Shown in pieces: positions 57,308-64,000 of a stretch of DNA of 64,000 bases. The notes beneath the pieces are model-generated. The model saw only the letters and a list, made by a program, of their open reading frames with translations. It was not told where the DNA came from and did no database searches. Origin of the DNA: Meloidogyne chitwoodi (lineage: Eukaryota; Nematoda; Chromadorea; Rhabditida; Meloidogynidae); the NCBI GenBank assembly GCA_015183035.1, contig JACZZP010000014.1:248001-312000 (forward strand). The letters are read 5' to 3'. Both the position numbers and the translations under genes were made by a program. Within the stretch, counting starts at the first letter, position 1, and every line of letters starts with the position of its first letter.

Positions 57308-57645
57308 TATATATAAAAGAGAATGTTTGTGTGTTTGTCTGTATGTTTGTCCGAATTTTTATAGAAAAATGATTGGGGGAAGCGAAAATGGGAGGTTTTT
57401 ATAGTAAGATTGCAACTTGAAAATAAACTTGAACTTAAAACTTGAACTTAGAACTTGAAAATAAACTTAGAACTTGGATACTATATAAACCCTGTATTAA
57501 TCAGTCTTTAACGTTACTACATTTCAACACTACAACATAAACATGCTGCTTGTTGAATTTTGATTCAAATATGGACGCCATCGAACCCTGCTGCTCCAGA
57601 GACGCTATAAGAAAAGAAGCTGTGATGAGGAGTCTCAGAGAGGTG
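57308..57645 (+). repeat. second copy of the Helitron 5' segment
   Basis: Matches 53188-53545: GTCCG-(A/G)-TTTTTATAGA, ATGATTGGGGGAAG, the AACTTGAAAATAAACTTG repeats, TATA block, CATTTCAA-ACTACAACATAA and the MDAIEPCCS leader at 57570. It lacks the minisatellite and ends at about 57645. Minus frame 57565-57771 is its shadow. Confidence 0.8.
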
Positions 57646-57819
57646 AGGTAAGGGCGCTTCAAGAACAAAAACTTTATACAATTTATAAGAAGAACACCGA
57701 AATAAATAAAACAACATTACAATCAAAGAAAATTTACAAATTACTGAAAATTGAAATGTTTTCGAATACACAGGTAAAGTGGAGGACCAAAACGAATGTG
57801 CATTTTCATCTTCAGTTCA

Positions 57820-58975
57820 ATCTATGAAAATTATAAGTATATCATTATGGCCAATTTAAATAAATCATTATAGATCCTAAACTGATATAACATAATCTAT
57901 AAAACTTATTTCAATTCTGGCCAATTTTATTTAGAAATTTAAAATAATAATCTTTATATTTAAGATTAATCTATGAAAATTATAACATTATGGCCAATTT
58001 AAATAAATCATTATAGATCCTAAACTGATATAATATAATCTATAAAACTTATTTCAATTCTGGCCAATTTTATTTAGAAATTTAAAATAATAATCTTTAT
58101 ATTTAAGATTAATCTATGAAAATTATAACATTATGGCCAATTTAAATAAATCATTATAGATCCTAAACTGATATAATATAATCTATAAAACTTATTTCAA
58201 TTCTGGCCAATTTTATTTAGAAATTTAAAATAATAATCTTTATATTTAAGATTAATCTATGAAAATTATAACATTATGGCCAATTTAAATAAATCATTAT
58301 AGATCCTAAACTGATATAATATAATCTATAAAACTTATTTCAATTCTGGCCAATTTTATTTAGAAATTTAAAATAATAATCTTTATATTTAAGATTAATC
58401 TATGAAAATTATATCATTATGGCCAATTTAAATAAATCATTATAGATCCTAAACTGATATAATATAATCTATAAAACTTATTTCAATTCTGGCCAATTTT
58501 ATTTAGAAATTTAAAATAATAATCTTTATATTTAAGATTAATCTATGAAAATTATATCATTATGGCCAATTTAAATAAATCATTATAGATCCTAAACTGA
58601 TATAATATAATCTATAAAACTTATTTCAATTCTGGCCAATTTTATTTAGAAATTTAAAATAATAATCTTTATATTTAAGATTAATCTATGAAAATTATAA
58701 CATTATGGCCAATTTAAATAAATCATTATAGATCCTAAACTGATATAATATAATCTATAAAACTTATTTCAATTCTGGCCAATTTTATTTAGAAATTTAA
58801 AATAATAATCTTTATATTTAAGATTAATCTATGAAAATTATAACATTATGGCCAATTTAAATAAATCATTATAGATCCTAAACTGATATAATATAATCTA
58901 TAAAACTTATTTCAATTCTGGCCAATTTTATTTAGAAATTTAAAATAATAATCTTTATATTTAAGATTAATCTAC
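57820..58975 (+). repeat. 143-bp tandem satellite, about 8 copies
   Basis: AATCTATGAAAATTATA starts at 57968, 58111, 58254, 58397, 58540, 58683 and 58826: exact 143-base spacing. Units include ATTATGGCCAATTTAAATAA and TTCAATTCTGGCCAATTTTA. They differ mainly at TATATCATT versus TATAACATT. An inverted scrap (AAGTTTTATAGATTATATTA) follows at 58981. Confidence 0.97.
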
Positions 58976-59025
58976 CTATGAAGTTTTATAGATTATATTA
59001 TATCAGTGAAGGATCTATATACAGA

Positions 59026-59098
59026 ATGGTGTCGAAATACGAATTAAAAGTTATTTGTTGTTTCTGCTTCAGAGCCAAGACTGCCTTTACAATTAGAA
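59026..59098 (+). pseudogene. fragment of an Asp-tRNA synthetase exon
   Basis: GTGTCGAAATACGAATTAAA ... CTGCTTCAGAGCCAAGACTG, CCTTTACAATTAGAA is a diverged copy, on the plus strand, of part of the AspRS exon 63751-63974 ([20 protein letters not shown]). One base is missing in the A-run, so it is frameshifted. It stops abruptly at GAA where CAGTGTTCTCCTGACC begins. Confidence 0.8.
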
Positions 59099-59220
59099 CA
59101 GTGTTCTCCTGACCATCCTTTTCACGGTAATCAAAAATGACCTGAACATGACCGCAGTTTCGGTCAGTTCACTGCAAGTTTGGTCATGACCGAATATGAC
59201 CGGAAAATTTTTGAAATATA
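59099..59220 (+). mobile_element. possible hAT-type end
   Basis: CAGTGTTCTCCTGACCATCC starts exactly where the AspRS fragment breaks, as expected of a CAGTG-type terminus. It is followed by repeats of TTCGGTCA/TGACCG. I did not find the other end or a duplication. Confidence 0.35.
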
Positions 59221-59370
59221 AGGGCTACAAAATTCATTTGATATATTTTATTCAATTTTTGTTTTAAATTTATTTATAGGATAGCAATAATTAATGAAAT
59301 ACATTTAAATAAACTTAATCCATTAAAGAATAATTTAAATAGATAATAGCGCTGTAATTCAACAGTTTAG

Positions 59371-60500
59371 GATTTGTTAATAAATCTATTTAAATTACTT
59401 TTGAGATAAAAAAATGTGTAAATCTCAGGATTAAAATACTGGTATAATTAAAAAATTGTCCATAAAACTTTGCTCAAAGTCAACCAAATTCAGTTTTTTG
59501 TCTTATTTGACTCAGCTCGACTATTTTTAATTTTCTTCTTATACCATTGTTTTATAATTTTAAAAATATACACTTTTCCCTAATTCTTTTTTAAAAAATT
59601 TTTATTATTTTCGTTTTAGTTATCTTAAAAATTATAAATTTATTTTAAAAATGGCTTCCAATTATGGTTCATTTGGCATTATTCACCAGAAGAAGAAAAG
59701 TTTGAATTGAATTTTTTCGACTTTAATTTGAATAAGAGCTAGAATTGCAGATTCTTTTGATGTTGGCAATAAGTGTGTTATGCGTTTATGTCATGGTAAC
59801 AATAGTGTACAAGGTGTTCTCTTTGTTGGGGAAGAGATTACTAAAGAATTTGTTAAATTTGCTCAAAATATTTCAAAGGTTTTTTTTAATTTATATTAGT
59901 TTGATATGACTTTGTTAATTTACAGGAAACCAAAAACATCAACTAAAGTTTCCTGTAAATTAACAAAATTTTATCAAGGAAAAATTAAAAAACCTTTGAA
60001 ATATTTTGAGCAAATTTAACAAATTCTTTAGTAATCTCTTCCCCAACAAAGAGAACACCTTGTACACTATTGTTACCATGACATAAACGCATAACACACT
60101 TATTGCCAACATCAAAAGAATCTGCAATTCTAGCTCTTATTCAAATTAAAGTCGAAAAAATTCAATTCAAACTTTTCTTCTTCTGGTGAATAATGCCAAA
60201 TGAACCATAATTGGAAGCCATTTTTAAAATAAATTTATAATTTTTAAGATAACTAAAACGAAAATAATAAAAATTTTTTAAAAAAGAATTAGGGAAAAGT
60301 GTATATTTTTAAAATTATAAAACAATGGTATAAGAAGAAAATTAAAAATAGTCGAGCTGAGTCAAATAAGACAAAAAACTGAATTTGGTTGACTTTGAGC
60401 AAAGTTTTATGGACAATTTTTTAATTATACCAGTATTTTAATCCTGAGATTTACACATTTTTTTATCTCAAAAGTAATTTAAATAGATTTATTAACAAAA
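59371..60500. repeat. large palindrome of AspRS N-terminal exons
   Basis: Arms 59371-59937 and 59943-60500 are near-identical inverted copies, with a centre of a few bases. Each holds 5' flank, MASNYGSFGII..., an intron-like segment and the exon ending VGEEITKEFVKFAQNISK. The exonic and flanking parts are identical; about 25 bases of the intron next to the centre differ. The right arm continues into the first 22 bases of the exon seen at 63974 in the real gene. Confidence 0.92.
59652..59880 (+). pseudogene. AspRS N-terminal pseudo-copy (left arm)
   Basis: MASNYGSFGII, then after a frame change SPEEEKFELNFFDFN, then after another RARIADSFDVGNKCVMRLCH, GNNSVQGVLFVGEEITKEFV, KFAQNISK. This corresponds to the N-terminal anticodon-binding OB fold of cytosolic AspRS (V-x-x-RAR-(V/I) ... 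QA-(L/V)-(V/F)-VG-x-x-x-(S/T)K-x-x-VKFA-x-x-I-x-K). At least two one- or two-base frame breaks inactivate it. The inverted twin at about 60000-60235 (minus) is identical. Confidence 0.78.
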
Positions 60501-60509
60501 AACATTTAA

Positions 60510-61085
60510 GGACAACTAAAATAATAAATATTTAGATATTAAATTTTGCAGAATTGTTGCATCTGTTTTGGGAGAGGATATTCATGCATTTGTTGGCCAT
60601 AAACCTTCTGGAAGAATTTTTAATGAAATCTGTCTTGATTCAACTGGAAAACTCACAATCCAATGATGGATGCTGGAGCAATAATTATTACTTCTCTTAT
60701 GCATAAAGGCAACAAAATGAAAGATAGATACGATTTTGTAGGATAATTTTAAAATTTTTAATAAATTAGAATTTTTATTATTTTCTATTAATTATTTTTT
60801 TAAATAGAAAATAATAAAAATTCTAATTTATTAAAAATTTTAAAATTATCCTACAAAATCGTATCTATCTTTCATTTTGTTGCCTTTATGCATAAGAGAA
60901 GTAATAATTATTGCTCCAGCATCCATCATTGGATTGTGAGTTTTCCAGTTGAATCAAGACAGATTTCATTAAAAATTCTTCCAGAAGGTTTATGGCCAAC
61001 AAATGCATGAATATCCTCTCCCAAAACAGATGCAACAATTGTATAATTAAATGCCTAAACATTTAATATTTTAGTTGTCCTTATT
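60510..61085. repeat. large palindrome of a glutaminase exon
   Basis: Arms about 60510-60808 and 60806-61085: TAAGGACAACTAAAAT ... GTATCTATC ... CTAATTTATTAAAAATTTTA on both sides of an A/T centre near 60800. The right arm keeps a few extra codons and an intron acceptor that the left arm has altered. Confidence 0.9.
60553..60742 (+). pseudogene. glutaminase exon relic (left arm; twin on minus)
   Basis: IVASVLGEDIHAFVGHKPSG, RIFNEICLDSTGKL, then one base short and HNPMMDAGAIIITSLMHKGN, KMKDRYDFV. These are the glutaminase (glutamine to glutamate) active-region blocks VG-x-EPSG-x-x-FN and HNP-x-(V/I)NAGAI. Asp stands in MDAGA where family members have Asn (NAGAI), and the PSG Ser is kept. A one-base deletion before HNP breaks the frame in both arms. 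The inverted twin is at about 61045-60860. No other glutaminase exon is in the window. Confidence 0.82.
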
Positions 61086-61157
61086 TAACAATTTTTTGTT
61101 CAGTAAAATTAAAAAAAACATTTTTACTTAAATTTCAACTATAATTAATTCTTCATT

Positions 61158-64000
61158 TTATGGTGTAATTCGTTTTGGGTCACGAGGAAATAATGATGCA
61201 AGTCGAATATTACCCAAACCAAGAAAAAGCATTGTTACACGTTCCAAACCTTTATTTTAAATATTTTTAAAAATTATTTTTTTTAAATTTTCTTTACCAA
61301 TTCCACCACCAGCATGAGGAGGACAACCATATTTAAATGCATCAATATAAGAACGAATCTTCTCCAAATCGATATTATGTAATTTTGCACGTTCAGTAAG
61401 TAACACAGGATCATGTACACGTTGGGCACCAGAAAGAATTTCTTCACCTAAAATGTGATTTTTAAATGTGAACAAAAGTCAAGAAATATTCAAAATTCTG
61501 ACTCAAAACAAAAGATATTTTTTAGCAAAATTTAAAATATACAATATTTCCCACGGATATGCCTGCAGACTAAAAATATTTATTATTAAATCAAAAATAA
61601 CCTCTCATAAACATATCATAGCTGTTTGAATATTTTTCATCTAAAGGATCAGGCATTGTGTAAAAAGGTCTAACAGCAAGTGGAAATTTGTCAAGAACAT
61701 AAAAATCGGTTAAATATTTTTCACGAACTAAACGGCCAAGAAGTTTTTCGTTTGGAGTGCTTAAATCCTTTAAAAAGAGAAACAAATTAAAAGTTGAAAA
61801 AATATTAAAAAGAAAACCTCTTCATCTCCCTGTTCAACACCTGCCTCTCTCAACATTGAAACTGCTTGCGCATACATAAAAACAAAAAATATAAAAATAA
61901 TTATTTAAATAAATTACTGAATTATAAGAGGTTTTTCAGTAAAAATAAAAGGCTCGCTAGCATATTGTCGACGAACAGCTTCTATTTCTGCTTGAAAATT
62001 TTTTTGAAGATGAGAGAATATTTCACACATTAATTCGGCAACAGTAAGCATTGCCTATGAAATTAATTTTTTTTAATTAAAAGAAAAACAAACAATAAAA
62101 ATTTAAGGAAAAATTTGCTTTGAGGGCCCAGATTCCGATCTGTACAATATATATGTCATTCGAAAGAGCCCGTCGAGTAGAGTCGAACGACATCAAAAAA
62201 AGTTTTGGGACTCAAGTCGGAGCCGAGATACAGGTCCCCGAAAATCGAAAAACCATAGGGGGGAGTAAGCTCATTTTTGGGGTGGAAATTCGAATATGAG
62301 TATGATAGATCATTCGAAAGAGCTCTTCAAGACATATCAAACGAGACAAAAATTGTCAAGATTGAACGATTTTAAACAAAATTATGAAGGATCGAAGTTT
62401 TTGAAGCACGCCAAACTTGGACCTATTGGGAGTGTTTTATGACTTCTTGATTTGGGAGCCCATCTCTCGTTGGCTTTTTGGTACATGCGTTATTCTACGG
62501 CGCAAATTACAACAAAATAATTAATTCAATGAAAATAATTTAGGTGCAGCCGCGGTAATCACTTTGTAGAGCTTACTTCCCTCTATGGTTTTTCGATTTT
62601 CGGGAGTCTGTATCTCGGCTCCGACTTGAGTCCCAAAACTTTTTTTGATGTCGTTCGACTCTTCTCGACGAGCTCTTTCGAATGACATATATATTGTACA
62701 GATCGGAATCTGGGCCCTCAAAGCAAATTTTACCAAATTTAAATCAGTGGACCAGTTAATATACGAGCTGCGGATATCCGTGAATAAGATTTTTTTAAGA
62801 AATAGATTTTAAGAATAATGTTGGCCAAGTGGTTAAGGCGTTAGACTATAATTTGAATGGGGTGGGTTCGAGCCTTATGAAAGGAAAATCAAATTAAAAA
62901 TAATGTTCTTTCTATTTTTCCCGTTTCCTTATTTGATTTAATTATTTTTACATAATTTAAATTTTTATAGGCTTTAAAATTCCCATTCATACTTTTAAAA
63001 CTATTTAAAATTAAAAAATAAAAACCTCATGATAATGAAATTTGAAAGCCATTTCCAAATCTAAACCAACAAATTCTGTCATATGTCTATGTGTATTACT
63101 ATCTTCAGCTCGAAAAACAGCTCCAATTGTATAAACTTTATCAAAATCAGCAGCAATAGCCATTTGTTTGTAAAGTTGAGGAGATTGAGCTAAATATGCT
63201 GATCCTTTAAAGTAGCTAACCTTAAAAATAAAAAAGATAATTTTTAACATTTAAAAGAAAAATAAACCTCAAAAACATTTGCTCCACCCTCACTAGCTGC
63301 TGAAATTATTTTTGGAGTGTGAATTTCGATAAATCCTCTTTTATTTAGATTAGAGCGGAATTCATCACAAATAGCTGCTTGAAGTCGAAAAATAGCCTGA
63401 CTTGTTGGTGTACGCAAATCAAGCACTCTAAAAATAAATTGCTGTTTTTGAAATAAAAGTAATTTATAGTCGTAAAATATTTTAAAAAATTCAAAAAGGA
63501 CAGAATTTAAAATAAAATAGTTAATCCCGAAGAATCGCGGTGACTCAAAAAGTTTTCAAATGATTATATTTTGTATTTTCTAAAGTAGAAAATATGTTGA
63601 TCGAATTCTATTTAGTTCAGAATTAAACGATGAGCTCAATTAGTAGAATATTTCTTACAAAAAAATAATTTTTTAATCATTTCAAAACTTTTTTAAAAGG
63701 GAAAATCTTTAAACTCTCCCAAGGATGATCCCCCCAAAATAATAATAAACCTGTTATCCAATCGTGTATCTAATTTAACAACAGCTAATCCTCCTCCTCC
63801 AGTTTCATCTCCAATATCTGGTCTAGTAGCATCTTCTAATTGTAAAGGCAATCTTGGCTCTGAAGCAGAAACAACAAATAATTTTTTAATTCGTACTTCG
63901 ACATCACTCTGACTGCAACTGGAAACAGGTGAAGGTGTCTTTGATATTTGTCCAAAAACATCAATTAAAGTTTCCTGTAAATTTACAAAGTTTTATCAAG
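61158..64000 (-). CDS. cytosolic aspartyl-tRNA synthetase (3' eight exons)
   Basis: complement(61158..61249, 61298..61447, 61602..61767, 61818..61875, 61918..62054, 63026..63220, 63268..63427, 63751..63974), continuing beyond 64000. 1182 bases, 393 residues plus stop, frame intact. Charges tRNA-Asp with aspartate via aspartyl-adenylate in the cytosol. Class II motifs: motif 1 region [20 protein letters not shown]; motif 2 [20 protein letters not shown]; motif 3 [13 protein letters not shown]. Also [12 protein letters not shown], and PRDPKRITP at the C-terminus. The upstream exon encodes the link from the OB fold ([20 protein letters not shown]). The splice between 61918 and 61875 is odd: a normal GTAATT donor but the intron must end ...TTTTTAT to keep frame and homology (Q-YAQAVSML). 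Intron 63025-62055 is 971 bases because of a foldback element and a tRNA-like insert. Confidence 0.95.
62112..62735. mobile_element. foldback element in AspRS intron
   Basis: Arms of about 160 bases: TTTGCTTTGAGGGCCCAGAT ... CATTCGAAAGAGC ... CGGAGCCGAGATACAGG ... CCATAGGGGGGAGTAAGCTC against the inverse from 62568 to 62735. Internal CATTCGAAAGAGCTCTTCAA at 62312. The minus frame 62521-62736 lies wholly in the right arm and is not a gene. No target duplication confirmed. Confidence 0.85.
62820..62885 (+). tRNA. tRNA-like pseudogene (Ser/Leu-like D arm)
   Basis: GTTGGCCAAGTGGTTAAGGC G has a perfect A box with a D stem GCC/GGC, and GGGTTCGAGCC is a good B box 30 bases on. The anticodon arm pairs poorly, the anticodon loop would read CTATAAT, and the T stem and acceptor do not close. 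It is a degenerate tRNA or tRNA-derived insert within the AspRS intron, opposite in strand to the gene. Confidence 0.5.

Noticed and set aside
57565..57771. 68-codon minus ORF
   Set aside because: Antisense of the duplicated Helitron 5' leader.
53548..58975. CRISPR array
   Set aside because: Repeats are head-to-tail without spacers (15-bp and 143-bp units), in a eukaryotic genome.
59640..60240. A functional second AspRS gene
   Set aside because: Frame breaks in both arms and the palindromic structure show non-functional copies.
62521..62736. 71-codon minus ORF
   Set aside because: Lies completely in the right inverted repeat of the foldback element in the AspRS intron.
1..64000. Ribosomal RNA, mitochondrial or bacterial contamination
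   Set aside because: Spliceosomal introns with conserved frames run through all major genes and no rRNA signature was seen.

Overview
The window is very A+T-rich (roughly four fifths by eye) eukaryotic DNA. Real genes are split into many small exons by introns of about 40-60 bases with T/A-rich acceptors. Protein similarities (BtpA-family protein, a divergent Na,K/H,K-ATPase alpha subunit, cytosolic Asp-tRNA synthetase), the intron style and the load of Merlin, hAT and Helitron relics point to a nematode. A plant-parasitic tylenchid such as a root-knot nematode is my best guess, but that is inference and no marker gene proves it.

Layout. 1-0.26 kb: 5' end of a BtpA-family gene (minus). 0.5-4.7 kb: short unrecognised exons, including a two-exon 126-residue gene (4.2-4.65 kb). 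4.87-8.44 kb: a complete hAT transposon with a perfect 8-bp target duplication and CCGGAGC-rich subterminal arrays. 9.1-9.7 kb: an internally deleted second hAT. 12.4-14.35 kb: a frameshifted NADAR gene, an unrecognised reading frame, and a retrotransposon integrase tail with an inverted copy. 16.58-17.22 kb: a Helitron-like insertion whose empty site survives at 32.87 kb. 18-26.6 kb: a possible membrane-protein gene, two decayed related loci, and a Merlin transposon (23.2-25.06 kb). 26.6-43.5 kb: mostly A+T-rich DNA with dispersed repeats and decayed coding fragments on the minus strand (a second NADAR, SprT-like HELCH motif, possible PAZ, Merlin and LINE endonuclease fragments). 43.6 kb: a small secreted 8-cysteine protein.

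46.15-53.01 kb: the best gene of the window, a 29-exon P-type ATPase alpha subunit of 1031 residues whose frame closes exactly across all exons. Four introns are GC-AG, and position 791 carries Lys where Na,K-pumps have Ser775. 53.18-57.31 kb: a probable Helitron carrying a 15-bp minisatellite and an RPA70-like OB-fold gene that is itself broken by an 826-bp foldback element. A second copy of the Helitron's 5' segment follows directly. 57.82-58.97 kb: 143-bp satellite. 59.0-61.1 kb: a frameshifted AspRS fragment and two adjacent large palindromes built from AspRS N-terminal exons and a glutaminase exon. 61.16-64.0 kb: the real AspRS gene (minus, eight exons in view, continuing past the window end).

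There is no operon or pathway logic. The three solid cellular genes (BtpA-like, ATPase, AspRS) are separate housekeeping or transport genes set in transposon-derived DNA. Most reading frames longer than 60 codons are transposon pieces, repeat artefacts or decayed copies.
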